Below are positions 14,111-32,100 of a stretch of DNA of 64,000 nt, piece after piece (position 1 is the first letter of the stretch; the number at the start of each line of letters is the position of its first letter). The DNA comes from Glandiceps talaboti. Its lineage: Eukaryota > Hemichordata > Enteropneusta > Spengelidae. Location of the stretch: positions 20,270,709 through 20,334,708 of the forward strand of contig NC_135565.1 in NCBI RefSeq assembly GCF_964340395.1, written 5' to 3'. The notes beneath the pieces were generated by a model, which worked only from the letters and a program-made list of their open reading frames with translations, was not told the DNA's origin and did no database searches. A program made the translations under genes and the position numbers.

Positions 14111-15020
14111 AGCCACATCGAGTTTGGTGTAGATTACTGTCTATGGGATTCAGGACTGTGTTTATAATGCGATCAAAATAATCGTCACTAAGTTGATTAC
14201 TCCGCAGTCAACACCTAATAATTTAATGAATAAGTTAATCAATGAATATTGTGATGGTTGAGTAAGCGGATAAATTGATCAATTAGTATAATTGCGTCAA
14301 TTAAATTCTGCTATTCATTAAGCATCGGAGTTACCCATAATTCACTATAACGCCAGCTGGCAGTTCTTACATTACACATGTGTTTACCCCGACTAGACAT
14401 CAATCCTCTGAACAGAAACACGCCGTAATCTGAGACTAACGTTGTTTGCTTTCATAATGTTACACAGCTGATGTCCCTGACGCAACTAGTGTCGTCACCA
14501 TCGGCCATGAGGATCGTAAACAACTAAACCGTATATCGATACTTTTACTGACAGACGTTGTAAATATAGCTGCTGTTGTGAGTAAGGGATATACTTTTAC
14601 CGACAGATGACGTGTTAGGTGATTTCCAAGTGGACAGGATACGAGCTTTGACGTCGTATCTGAGATATGAAACAGTTATGGACATATGATATTAGAAGTA
14701 TGATACCAATATGCCTGGCATGTGCAAAGTCCATATCTCCTGAAATAGCTACGAATATTTATATAGTAAAACGTGTACAATGAAAACAAGAATCGGTTTA
14801 TTATTATTCATATCATTTATTCCTGCCTTCTTGACTTTTCTCTTAGAAAAATAGTAGAGTATTTAACTCCTTGTTCGTAGAGAGGCATTCAGTTGCAGAT
14901 TATTACCTTCTTGAAACGGCAAACGTCATTGCCACTTCATAAAGCGATTTGAATTATGTATATCGTCATTTAAATTAAGCTATAAGTTGTGGTTGCCTGA
15001 TACAATGCTGACAGCGAAGA
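14111..15020. other. Intronic stretch, nothing recognised
   Basis: AT-rich unique-looking sequence between the LINE tail and a local duplication. No exon or element supported. Confidence 0.4.
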
Positions 15021-15043
15021 TTGCGTCTCTCCCAGGTACATAT

Positions 15044-15275
15044 ATTAGACTCTACATGTTTCCACTTCCAACACTTAAGATCCTTGGTAGGAGACGAAAT
15101 GAAGTGTGTCCATTATCACGTCCCATTGGTTATTATTCCTAGATATTTCGTAAATGTATGTGAAAAAAGGCAGAGTGAAGATGTCGACTGCCACAGGTAC
15201 TGTAACATCCGACCCTGCATGTTTCCACTTGCAAAACGTTTAAGATCCTTGGTTGGAGACGAGATGGAGAGTGAC
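15044..15275. repeat. Local direct duplication of about 60-90 bp
   Basis: Segments at about 15044-15105 and 15205-15275 share TGTTTCCACTT and, more exactly, TAAGATCCTTGG(T/A) followed by GGAGACGA(A/G)ATG, about 163 bp apart. Both copies translate to LRSLVGDEM in the same open frame (15021-15317), but no family is recognisable and intronic duplication explains it better than coding. Confidence 0.65.
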
Positions 15276-15390
15276 ATTCTATATATGGGGTTTACTTCCA
15301 GCTATATGAATCATTGATTGACAGGCCCTATATATTACACATACAAACAGGTAACTCGCTTTTGATGTACAGAAGTTAGAATCTGTTCGT

Positions 15391-15650
15391 TGCCGGTGGC
15401 AGAGTGGTTGAACCACTTGCCTCTTACCACTGCGCTGGGAGTTCGAACCCATTCAGGGTTTGACTAAATTCCACGCTGTAAGTAAGAAGATTGTTGTTCA
15501 GTTTGACTCTACCGAACGGCTCAGATTTTCCCCGGGTACTCTGGTTTCCTCCTGCGTTAAAACTAAACCCTCACTAGACTTTCTGGGAGACAAATGTTTA
15601 TATATTTAAAGAACTATCCAGTATAAATAAAAATTATTATTACGATTATT
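15391..15650 (+). mobile_element. tRNA-derived SINE
   Basis: A Pol III A box TGGCAGAGTGG (15397-15407) and B box GTTCGAACC (15441-15449) lie about 34 bp apart in a tRNA-like head. A non-tRNA body with CCCCGGGTACTCTGGTTTCC follows, and the tail is an ATAAATAAAAATTATTATTA run. The tRNA part no longer folds as a clean cloverleaf with an acceptor stem, so it is a SINE rather than a tRNA gene. The body motif resembles those shared by metazoan SINEs; the family name is left open. Confidence 0.85.
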
Positions 15651-18560
15651 CGTCATGAAAAACGTCATTCTGTTTAATGTTCAAGTAAATCTGATTGCAA
15701 GTTGAGATCGACATAAGGTTTCAAATTGTCGGACAAACAGGGCAGTTTGAAATAATTACTCTAAATCAATGTGACACACTATTCTATTGGTTTATATAGA
15801 CCACCAATGCTGATTCACCATTGATTTCTAACCGTTGTGACACAACACTTGTGATTTTACCATCCAATGACGTGATGACGTATATAGAGGGCGATAACCT
15901 CTGAATGTCGGTTGTCTCATATCTGATGGCCCGGATGACATTCACGTCAAGTAACTATTGATAAATCGTATTCAGAAGTAAACGCTATACAATTACCGTT
16001 CAGCTCTTTGAGATACGTCCGTTTTGTGTCTCTTAAACCACGTAAACATTGTACAGAAAATAACAAACACGTTTTGAAGTTGTCATGGTCGTAAAATGAT
16101 GCATTGGGTGTTTGACACTTAAACAAGGTACAAAATGAGACAGGGGTCACCATTGCTTCAAAAGCATGGAATGTATGTCTAAACATAGATGAAGTTCAGC
16201 CTAAACACCGACGATAATCTTTACCATAAATAAGCAATAGGCAATATTATAGTATACACAAAAGTGGGTTTCCATGACATCGAATACTAAATATCCCATG
16301 AGTATGACTAGGTCGTGATGATTTACATTTTCTTTATAAAAATAGGTACCTAACTTGGCTGCTGTAATCATGAGTGGAACGAACTTTGTGTACATTCAAA
16401 GAAGAGCAGTCTATGTAGACTTCTTCCTTCATTCATATACCTTCTATCACAATCTTCAAGATCTGATCATCTCTTTCAAACTTACAATTTACAAAGTGAA
16501 AATACTGCAAAACTGTTATCCAAGGTTTTTGAAATGTTGCATTTAACTCCAAGATAGATCAGAATTTTTAAACTACAAAACTAAGAATATCAAACGACTA
16601 CTTTTACAATAAAAGACAATACCATATACAAGATATGCTTGGCAAGTTGTTGCATGAATCATTTACCAACAGACGTGCGTAAGACAAAGTATTCACCTTT
16701 ATGTACGTGTACTTCTGTGCAACTTGTATGTACTTCTGTACCACACTTGTTGCATATTGTGTCAGTAAGATATGGTGGCCATTATTGTCTTTTCCTGTTT
16801 ACGAGATTAAAGTGTTAGCGTCTGCTTCATGTCACATGCAAGAAAAGAATTGTTTAAACCACATATAAACATACTTATGTAACTATTGGATAGAGTGTAA
16901 AGAAAATAAACAGATTGAACGCAGTGACCGAAGAATTCGAAGAAATAGCACGGTTCTATCATAGACCGTGTAGGGTCTTGGTTAGTGGTCTGTGGTTCTA
17001 TGTACATGCAGTATATATACTAATCAACAGCTCGTTCTGTACCTCAAACTGTCTCATCCAGTATACTGACTCGTGACAGTAAATTTATGCCCATGCAATT
17101 TGATACAAGGATATCTATTTTTCAGTGTTAAGCCTTGTGTCCTAAGATTTCCATCTTAAAAGGCAAACCACCGTAAAGAAAAACTAAGGCTGGATCGACT
17201 TAGTCATAAATAAATAAACCGTGATATTGTAATATAATAATTGCTTCTAATGCCGGCATGTCATTGGAGCTAGCTAGTGGCTTTATGCTTCGTGCTCAGG
17301 TTGTCATGCGGCCTTGAAATGTCAGACAAGTGTCTTTTAATAGTTGCTATATCCAATATGTTTAGGATATTTTAGGCCCTGTTTGCACGATGCTGTTTTA
17401 AAATGAAAACGCAACTATTTTGTTCTCTCCCTTGTTTTTGTATCTTATATAATTATGTGAATGGTTTTCCTGGATATATGAAATGATTATCCTTGGAGAA
17501 TTATACGAAATAAAAATTTGGTAGTTGTAGACTGGAGGAAAGCGAGTCATCCAATAGTCATTATAGATTTACATTGATATGTCTACATGGCCCATATATG
17601 TATTTACCTGTTAGTTTCTGGTGTGTCTATTTGTCCCCTTATGTAACATCAATTTATCACTATATACAGTGATTCTTAAAGTTTTTAAGTAATATATCTT
17701 GTCATATTTGCATCACCTCATAGAATAGCAAATTGAAAAGAAAATATAAAACTGGAACATTTGTGAATATGATTGTTACAAATGTCTCCTTTCTAATGTA
17801 CACTCTACGTCCGAGGCTAAGTTACGAGTAAGATACGCAACACAGGCAGCATCAAACCCTTTGTGTATGGTATAGGACAGTCACAAACATGGTGATTTAC
17901 TTACGTAAATATGAATACATTTGGCCAATTTATACTAATACAGTTTAGTTTAGTGGTCATTAACATCAACTATGTCGAATATATTCTCATTGTTTATATA
18001 ATACATTATCTACTTGTACAGTGATTTAATGCATTCGGTTTGTTTTTATCGAAATGACTACTTCTTGAAATGGGCCCTCATTCCATCGACCATTCTCATC
18101 TAGACATGGCAGAGACAGGAATAAACATATTTTCAAATATAATTATCATCACAACTGTTGATTGTCTGACTTGACATACTGGAACACGACGTTGTCAAGC
18201 CAGATAGCCAATGCAAAACTATGTGTTGTAAGCTTATATAAAGATGTACTAGCTTCAGCTGGACCGTTTTTGAAAATACTTTTGTTGAATATAATAATTA
18301 ACCATAATATCGTACACCCTGCACAGTATTGCATCACCTGTGGGTAATCATATCTGTGTAGTAGTACACACAGTATGGTGCAACAACTGATTTTTAGGGC
18401 CATAACCAAATATCAGCATTTCTAATACCAATTGTAGTTATTACTATACTACTTATAGATAAATTCGATATCTAATTGACATGTACAATGGCCTACTATT
18501 AGTGAATATGTGGCCATGCGGATAAGGATTGGGTATTTATTTTTTAATTTGTAAAACAAT
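15651..18560. other. Intronic stretch, nothing recognised
   Basis: AT-rich. The open frames at 15947-16546 and 16807-17007 lack motifs. One CTCF-core-like AGAGGGCG lies near 15886. No transposon ends seen. Confidence 0.4.
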
Positions 18561-18564
18561 TGTA

Positions 18565-18735
18565 TCACGTACGTACAATAACAAACTTTTTACACATGTA
18601 TATATATTTTTTGCCAATGTATTGAGTACAAACACGGACTTTGTCAATGTTGTTTCACATCGCTTTTTTCAAATAGGAATCCATGATAAATCCAAAATAA
18701 ATACCCATTCTTCATCCAACTGCCACTTTAACAAT
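18565..18735 (+). repeat. Dispersed repeat, copy 1 of 2
   Basis: This stretch resembles 59035-59280, sharing CAATAACAAACTTTTTAC, then TTTTTTGCCAATGTATTGA-like, ACAAACACGGAC/ACACAGACAT, CCATGATAAA and AATAAATAC blocks in the same order. The two copies are 40 kb apart. No terminal repeats or Pol III boxes are obvious. Confidence 0.65.
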
Positions 18736-19564
18736 TTCCAATGAATGTATTGTTGGTTGTCTGATCGAAAATAACAGTTCTCAAGCTATTGCTAGAACAG
18801 AACGGAAATGACGTGTTGACCCAAAGTGAGACTGTACTGTAGCTCTCCATTATATTTTCTGTGTGCTTGACTGCTATGCACTTTCTGTCACCATTCCATT
18901 CTCATATGGCATGGCTCCATGCGGAATTCGCCCATTGAGACATGTAGTACTGACAACACAAAGGGTCACTTTATACCCTATATCCATAGTTCACGTCTGA
19001 CAACCCAGCGATTTAAGCCTGCATTCAAATACCTGCCTTGGTTTATACCCAAGAGGACACTCTACATACTTAAATAGCAGTAGAATCAATGAAGCTAGAC
19101 TGTATAATTTTACAACTAAGTGATATGCTAATCCAGTGTTCGTCCCCCGAGATTTAATCTGCCGTACCACTATCGTAATTTTGTCCAGTTGTAAATGAAC
19201 AGAAAGACTTGATTTCATAGATTTGAGGATTGCTCTCATAAATCAAGTCAGTTTAATGATCATTTTTATTACGTAATGTATTACTAATGATCGTCATTTC
19301 TATCGACTTATGATTTTAATACTCAACTCAGCAGCTCCATCGTTGTTAAACGTACTTACATAATCACCACAGACGGCTAACAATTAATTTTAAACGTGTT
19401 GAGTACTTTAGTATATATTGAAGGTCAATATTAATGTATACAAGTACATTCAGTTTCTTGCTTTCAATTTAGGAACAAACACACGAAGGAAGGAAGCAAA
19501 CAAACAACGCTTGCATATTTTTTCAGTAACTGTAACAATTCGTTAATACATGTACAAATGAAAG

Positions 19565-19713
19565 CACAGTCGCTTGTAAACTGTTATTCCATCGCTACCG
19601 ATTTTATAAGAATATCGCTAATCCCTATAATAACGTCATTGTTCTGTATTAGGACCGTCATAGACAAGAATAAAACCATTTAGGAAAGGAATAACAGTTT
19701 ACAAGCGACTGTG
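19565..19713. mobile_element. MITE with 26-bp perfect terminal inverted repeats, hAT-like
   Basis: The ends 19565-19590 (starting CACAGTCGCTTGTAAAC) and 19688-19713 are exact reverse complements over 26 bases. The 8 bases outside each end, AATGAAAG and AAGGAAAG, match at 7 of 8 positions, as expected for an 8-bp hAT target duplication. At 149 bp it cannot encode a transposase. Confidence 0.85.
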
Positions 19714-23990
<4,277 letters not shown>

Positions 23991-23992
23991 GA

Positions 23993-24243
23993 CAAGACAA
24001 GACAAGACAAGACAAGACAGACAGACAGACGCTGGCTGACAGACATACATACATACATACATACATACATACATACATGCATGCATGCATGCATGCATGC
24101 ATACATACATACATACATACATACATCCATCCATCCATGCATGCATGCATGCATCCATCCATCCATCCATCCATCCATCCATCCATCCATCCATCCATCC
24201 ATACATACATACATACATACATACATACATACATACATACATA
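23993..24243. repeat. (GACAA)n-(GACA)n-(CATA/CATG/CATC)n compound microsatellite
   Basis: Five GACAA units, a few GACA units, then about 200 bp in which CATA, CATG and CATC blocks alternate. Confidence 0.97.
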
Positions 24244-26739
24244 AATAATACCAATTAATTTATCAAATGGAAAAGAAATTTCAGTAAATTTCCAAACTAG
24301 TTATTTTGATCTCAGACCAAATATTTCCACTGGGGTGGTGAGTTTTGACATACAAGTAACTAATGTTGCAGTGGTGTACCGTGAAAAGGCATTAGGCTAC
24401 TAAAAGTTTGATGGCGGCTTGCAACAATCACGGTAATGTGATTCATTGGAAAAAAAGACAGAAAGTAATAATGCGATCTGAATAGCGTCTTCAACGTTTA
24501 GATAAAGATGAGACGCTGTACAAGATAGGAATCGTCACTGCGTCAGTTTGCCGTTCATAGACCGTATGGTTTGTTGGACGTTTATAAGCAAAGACATCGT
24601 CTCCACTGTCAATGGTTTAGTTCAATGTCAATACATTATCGAAACCAATCTAACATGAAAAGCTAGGTGGGGTATAGTACTAAACCTCACTGCGAGTCCC
24701 AAACTGGTTAACTAAAGTAGGGTAAAGTTGACATATCGCGATAAAGCGAGTTCATACCAAACATTTTCATGTTACTGAGACCAAAAGAGTGAACTGTTAT
24801 TTCTTGAAGATGAAAGGTTATCTCGTTTTTCGATAACTGAGTTGAAATTGTATACAGGAGTACGTACATCGTATTGTGTGGTCACTAAACCAAAACGTGG
24901 ACATACACACATAATGCTGATATCGTATCGTGTTGACGTACATAAAATATGGAAAGAATGAACTAATAGTTCTCCGATTGACATCAATACAGAATGTGTA
25001 AGAAAATGACTGAATACTGGGGTCAAATGGACACGGGAATAGGCGTGAATAAACGAGCGACGGGTATAGTCCTTATATCCATTAGAAAGTGGTCACAGTC
25101 ACATGACATTACATATATTTAGATTCTATTTTGGGTCAATTTGACTTACAAATAAACAGGTGCCATAAATTTGTATATATTTATACCATAGAATAATTGT
25201 TACTCGTTAACGCCAAATTTCAGTCGGTTATAATGTAACTCTGCAATACTGTTGGTCCTAATGGAAATCTGTTAGTCAATGGACCAATTCATTTTGCAGA
25301 CTGATCTAATGGCCCCACTAAACACATGGTGAACCATCAAGTCGGAATTTTGAACACAATATACCCAGTGTAGAACACAATATACCCAGTGTTGATGATT
25401 ATTTTTTTAAAAACGGTATTAAAGTGTGACAATAAAAACAATCAGTATGGCCCTAAAGAAAAAAATCTGGACTATCCACGTTGGTTGCTATTGAGATCCG
25501 ATGCTAGCTTAGCTTGGATTTCACGATAGATACGTTGACAGATAATATATATCATTATGAAGTGTGTGTGATTTAATATCATAAGAGTCTGGCGTTAATA
25601 ATGTTGTATAAAGTTGGTTTCAGCCTTGGGCTTCCGCTATCGGAAGTTTGAAACTCAAGACCGTTATAAGTCAGCTAGCTCCGACGGCCTGGTTCTTCTC
25701 ATTTTCGGATAATAGCTATGCACTTGGATTCATGACCTAGACAAGGTCACTGCATGTTTGCGATTGAGATTAAAGGGTTCAAGGAATAGTCGAACTCAGT
25801 CCCCCTCCCCACCCCCCACAAACACAGTGTGACGTTTTAAAGGCTTGTTTGACAGCTTTTCTTTCATCGAATTGAGGTCGCCAGTACTAATAGGCTAGTT
25901 AAAATTTATATCGTGTTCTGAAAACGATATAATGGTATATTTTACAGCAACGTCCGCGATTTTAGAAGCATACATACTTTTTAGTTTGTTAAAGTTGTTC
26001 TCCTTTCTTTTTTTGAAGAAAACATTGACGACTCATCACTATGGTGACAACAGGTGTACAGTAACTACTTTTATGTTCCTGGGTTGTCTTCAATATGTGT
26101 CATCTGGTCGCCAGGGGGCGCGATTCATTAGATCTGTCGTAATGACAATTAATAATAATAAATGTACTGCGACCTTTGTGAAGTTGGTCGATGTACTACT
26201 AGCAATAAACCAAACATACTTTTTTCTGAAAGCGCGGTTAATTTTTATGGCGACAAAACTCGTCCCAGTTCCAGTCTGATATTTGAAGTTACTCGGATTA
26301 CCGCGGGGACTAGACTAAATGCACTAGGAATGCAATAAAAAGTTATGCGTGTCGCCTAGGGCATAATGCGGTGTACAGTAGTGTAATGTAGGCGTTTCAC
26401 AGTATGCCTCCGGTACAGGCATTATCGAAATTTTTACAAGAGCGGAGAATATTGATATCATTAAAAATAGGTTAGGTTAGATTTCATCTAACGTTCTTTC
26501 TCTCGTATTTGTTTGTTTTTGTTTCTATATAAAAATCGTTCAATAAATTGGTCCCATTCACAGACAAGTAATTATTTCTTATTTGTCTGTGGTCCATTCT
26601 ACTATCTAACAACTGAATATTTTTTTTCTAAATTTACTTCACTTTTTCTCAACATTTGGTAGACATGGTTCGACCAAGTTTTCAACATTGTCGAAAATAA
26701 ACACGTAAAAATTAACTTTGATTTGAAAATTGTACTCGT
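24244..26739. other. Intronic/upstream stretch before exon 1b
   Basis: Contains a 22-bp direct repeat (GAACACAATATACCCAGTGT, twice, 25350-25392). It also has a CTCF-core-like AGGGGGCGC at about 26112-26120, some 840 bp upstream of exon 1b. The 115-codon frame at 25932-26279 shows no domain. Confidence 0.4.
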
Positions 26740-26954
26740 CCTTGTGTGTAGCTCGACTCGCGTTTCAACGTACGTAACTTTGTGTGCCACCCCTACACCG
26801 TAATGGAAATACCCACTACACAAACAAACGCACACACTGTGTATTTATTTGCTGGCCAGTGACACAGACGATCGCAGCTCTCTGACATCCGTCAAAATTC
26901 GTGACACGAATTTCTATTTTTGTCAACTAACACAACCATAGCACTTTTTCCAAG
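26740..26954 (+). promoter_or_regulatory. Probable promoter/5' UTR region of exon 1b
   Basis: The stretch directly upstream of the exon 1b start has clearly more CpG than the intron to its right (for example around 26754-26770 and 26869-26910), with no convincing TATA box at a fixed distance. It ends in the strong Kozak context at 26951-26958. The transcription start and any 5' UTR intron cannot be placed from sequence alone. Confidence 0.45.
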
Positions 26955-27017
26955 ATGGGTGAGGCATGCTACCGGTGTTCGAAGTACATGTTGATGATTT
27001 TCAACTTTATACTTTTG
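26955..27017 (+). CDS. Tetraspanin first coding exon 1b
   Basis: The exon has 21 codons (MGEACYRCSKYMLMIFNFILL) from a strong-context ATG (A at -3, G at +4), with an in-frame TAA at 26928-26930 upstream and a GTAAGT donor at 27018 in phase 0. The CxxCSKYxLxxFNF pattern is the classic tetraspanin N-terminus: palmitoylatable cysteines, a basic residue, and TM1 with its Phe-Asn-Phe. The exon junction falls inside TM1, so exon 2 must complete the helix, and its first residues LLGCGLIGAGLWLRLD do so exactly. The intron to exon 2 would be 31.7 kb. It lies at the right edge of CpG-containing sequence, as expected for the main promoter. Confidence 0.93.
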
Positions 27018-29085
27018 GTAAGTAAATTGGGATGAAAGCGTGGCTACTGGTATCGAGGTCATATTTTGTTATAGCCTGAGTGAACTAACGTGGAACAAGT
27101 GCCGGTTGAGTCTCTGAATTCTTTCGCTTTGATCGCTTGACCTTGGTGGGTGACTTCTAGATTGACTCACCTTTTCCTCCATATGCCCTAAACATGGGGA
27201 AACTGAAAACGTGTGCAAATACGGGAAGCGTCGGGGACATACATCAGTTGATGCCGATGGGCTGGGATCGGAACGCGTACCGCTATGCACGGCAAAGTCA
27301 GTATTCGATCTCTCTTGTTGCTGAACGGCCACAATCGATCTGTAGTGTACCAGACTTTGATTGCAATGATGACTGAAATACCCATACTGATTTAGTTAAA
27401 AATTGATGAAATGTGTTAGCTCATGTAAAAATGGGTCGTTTCAGGACACACCCGTCCAATGTCTACTGCATTTCCCCCCTTTACCATGCGATGCGATGTG
27501 TCCCCTATTTGCTTTTGTCCGTGTGTGTTTACACATTTTCACGCCGGTCGCGTTTACTTTCAAAACGCCGCCGTTCTAGTAGTTGTACACTTTTCCTTTC
27601 GAAAGTAAAAGCTGGTTTAGCGGATAAAGTTAGTGCTGCAGTGTACAAAACGTATTCCATGTTTAAAGTGCCTTTGTTGCATCAACAGAACCATACATAT
27701 AAGCAGTGACAAGCACTTAGGCTCAAGTTTCCTGGATTTAAAAGATTACAAGATCTATGCCATGCTGGGTAAATACTTTCACGAAGTACCAAACATACGT
27801 ACTGGATGCAAATCCACTCCATCAACTCCTAGACTAGTAGGCAAAAAAAATTGAACCCCCAATGTGCGGAATTGATCAAATTTCCTAATGATATATACAG
27901 GATGTGGGAAACCACAGAGTTCCTGAACCTGTGTGTGGTGCTTTTGTATACAAGTTGTTGTCTGTTGATTAGATATGCAATCGCAGTTTACAGTAAAAAG
28001 CACCCCTGGGTTGCCTTTGTTTTTAACATGTACCTAATTAATGGTTAAAATCCAATTATTTCCTAAAGTTGAAGTAACCAGACACTTTGGAAAGTGTTAC
28101 CCAATTAGTCTGATCAATTGACTTAGTTTTAACTATAGCCTAAAATTGTATAATAATAAATTTGGAAAATTGGAAAAGAATATTACATTTGTTCAAATTT
28201 GTGATATTTTACAAGTTTCATATGTTACCCCCCCCCCCCCATCTCAAGTTGCATATATATTCTTTTTGAAATTTGAGAATTATTGTGACACAATGCAAAT
28301 TATTTGGCATGGTAATTGAAAAAACTTGCATCTATAGTCTATAATGTAATACAAGAATGTAATACATTCAGCATATTCTGTGTACATATTTTGGCAGTTT
28401 CCTTTTTACATGCATGGTAAATCAGTATAATTGAATTTTCTATCAAGAGTTTTACCTAATATCTTCACGCATTATTGAAAACTTAACCAACTTCTTTTAC
28501 TGAAATGTGGCAGAAAAAGAATCATTGTCACATTTTCCCAAGGAAAATATTTATTTTAATTGAAGTTTGTGTTAAGTCTATTCACTTACTGTTATTCTTG
28601 TAGACTGCACGCCTGTGCTACATTCAATTTGTGTAAAATAAACATTAGTTTATTAGAGTTTAACCAACACATAGTTTACATGTATTAATAGAACAGTATG
28701 TGTATTGGTACATGTGATGGTGTATGGACAGTGAAAGGCAATATGTACATGGAAATAGAAGTGATACAAAACATATCATTTTCAACATCCTATCAGTTAC
28801 TACACTATACATATGTATATGTCATACTGTGATGTACGTGCATATGATGTGAAACACAATGGAAAGGAGATATATACATTAATTTAAAACCTGTCATTGC
28901 AGTATGTATATGTATTTGAGACAATCCAGTTTTCATTCAGTGTTTAGATATTATTATGTGAACATATAGACCTTGATAAACTGAATTAGTCATCTGAAAA
29001 TCAAAAAAGCATGAAATTCAAAGTTAGGAAGTTGTGACATCCTAATATCTATACATGTATACATGTGTGTGTGTTTGTTTGTTTG

Positions 29086-29116
<31 letters not shown>

Positions 29117-32100
29117 GTATGTATGTGTGTGTGTGTGTGTGTGTGTGTGCACTCGTACATCATAGGGCATATACACAATATACAAAATGTACATGTACCA
29201 CTCAGTAGGCTGGCCATCAGTGTTCAAAGCTAGACATGTAGGAAGTCCAAGAATGGTCAAATTCTGTGGTTTGCTAGATTGACCTGAAAACAGAAGTATC
29301 AGTCATTGTACTATGTACACCATGTACATTGTACTATACTAATACATACAAATGTAGTTGTTGTATCAGCTGTGTTAAGTTTCTAAGCAGCTCAGCTAAG
29401 GATTACTCTACACATACATTATAGTCATAACTATTGTATTGTTTCTGAATTGACCCTACCCTAACCTCATAGTCATAGTGGTCTGAGCCCTAACTAAGCC
29501 TTTCACCTCACATCAGTCTCTCTCTTGCTACATGTATGGTTGTTTGAGGTCAGTCAGAGTTTAAACAATACACAATACAGTATATGCAATGCATAAGAGT
29601 TGCACAAGTGGGTAAAATCTGCATGAGTTTTCCCACAGGTATTTAGATGGGGTGGACATTTTTCCAGGTTTTCCCCACCATATCTGTGAATTTTTTTCCA
29701 GGTTTTGCCCCTTTAGTACTAGAATTCCTAAATCTTAGTAAAACAGACTAATGACAGTGTATGATGGGTGGCATTACAATATGAGTTTACATCACTCAGT
29801 CATGTAGATTTAGCATAGAGACTTGGCAATCTGGCAGAACATAAATGAACAACATAATTGTCGAGCCATGGATAGCAAAGTCTCTGAGCAGGTGCATAGC
29901 TTGTATCTGTCTAATCTCCAATATTGCAGGCCAATCCAACCTTTGAGCTACATGTACATGGGTGTTTTTTTTGTCTATATATAGGAGGGTTTCTGTACTT
30001 TGACAGTGATGTAGATAAAGGCCAATAGATGGCTAAAAACTATATCAGTATATATGTACTTAAACTACATGTATCTCTTGTAATTTTTTATTGGCTACTC
30101 TTTGGAGTCTCAAGTTGAAACCACAGCTCTAATAAAAACACATGTGGCCCTGTATTAAAGTGGCCATGCATTTGTCAGTATGACCCAAATACATGTACTG
30201 TACTCTCCAAAATATTTTTTTTATACCTAAAATGTACATGTACTTCAGTGTGCCCTCTAATGATAGCCAAATTTTGTTATTCTGGGTCAAAATGATAAAT
30301 ACTGGCATTTCTTGTGAGTTACCACATAGAAAGAGATAGGGGAACACCAAATTTTTGTGCGTCACTAGAAATTGTGTGCGTCAGTGGCACGTCAAATTGT
30401 TTTTTTTAGAAAGCACACTGATACCCCATCTGGTTTGCAAGAATGGTCTCTCTCCAAGTAGTGATACTGACAGTGAAATAGAAAACACCGATAGTGTATA
30501 TGTACATGTTAGAAGTACACACAACATTTGGTGTTGTTATACAAATGTACCACTTTTATAGCTAAAAATCCATCCTTGTCCTTTTACCAAACCCCTCACC
30601 CCCCTCCCCTCACCACAAGTACATGTAATGGTGTTTGTTAAGAGCACTTCTTAAAGTTAAAATCCATCCGTCATTTTACCAAGAACCCCCCCCCCCCCAC
30701 CCCATCAATGAATATATTATTGTCCTTAGAGAATACTCAAGGTCGGCCAGATTTGCCTGGAGCAAATATTGAAGTAAAATTCAAGTTCAAGTAGTGTATG
30801 TCTATGTGTTTAGCCTTGTGCCTTGAATATTATGAGGCCATATCTACATGTATAAGTATATTATTGACTTGTCACGAAAACATACATTTCTAATTTCTAA
30901 CCTAAATATTTTGAAGGGACTGAACTTCTCTTCAGTGGGTCACACTTGGGTTACAAATATACATGGTACATGTACATGATGTTAGAGACAGAATCTCTGA
31001 AAAGTTTGAGTTCATTGGTTACAAAGTCATTTAACGTCCTTCACACAACCCAGCAAAGTTTGTTGACTCTAACAAAGACAGCCTTAGCTAGACAATAATG
31101 TTATAAATCATATTATCATTTATAATATGTAGGTCAAAATAAGTAGCTGGTAAACACCTCTGTCAAAGTTGACTCCATTGTGATAGGAGTCAGTTTTATC
31201 TCTTAGGATATCTGATAAATAAATGTTATAGTGGAATGTAGTATTTCATAAGTGGGAGTTTATTGGACATTTAAATATTTATGATTGAACTTTAGCTGAT
31301 AACCGAAGATAAAAAGCAGATTTCTACTACTGTGATCGGTTTATCAGCCACTGACGCAAGACAAAATTAATTGATGGAAACCAGTAAAGACTGCCTGTAG
31401 AGTGCAGGAATGTTTACCTCCTATTCTATCATTTTGCTGTAAAAATGTTTCCCTTTATTCTTACTGCTGTAGAGATGGTTAAACTAACACTGATAACATA
31501 CAATATACATGACAAATTGTCAGTTATCTAGCTGCTACATGTACCACTTGTTTTTCTCTCAAATTTTTTTAAACTGAGCAACTTTATCTTAGAGATCTAA
31601 ATGAAATGTACCCTAATTCTGATGTCAAATTTTGGTTTTAAAGTGACGTGATATGATTACAGAAAAATCAAAACAATTTTTTTTAATAGTGACAATGTGA
31701 TAAGATGACAGAAAAATCAAAACAATTTTTTTTTAATAGTGACAATGTGATAAGATTACAGAAAAATAAAATAAAATTTTTCTAAGTTATTTTATATTTG
31801 TGTGATGCTGGATGTACAGTATAGTTCCTGTACAGTATGTTACCATTTACACCTCCACTCATTAGAGACCACATTGGCATCCAGACTACATGTACTTAAA
31901 ACCAATCTGTTACAAAGCATGTGATGTTTTTTTAAGGTGGAGATTTCCTTTCCAAACTGTCATCATGTGGGTTGTAAGGAGAAAGGGTGTGGTCAGCCTT
32001 TGTTGAATGTGTAAAAGAATGAAATGTAAATAGAGATGAAACAGCAAACAGCTGGATACATTGTATATACATGTATACATGTACATTTTAGACCAACAAG

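Noticed and set aside
15391-15462. Functional tRNA gene
   Set aside because: A and B boxes are present but the acceptor stem and anticodon arm do not pair cleanly, and a SINE body and tail follow.
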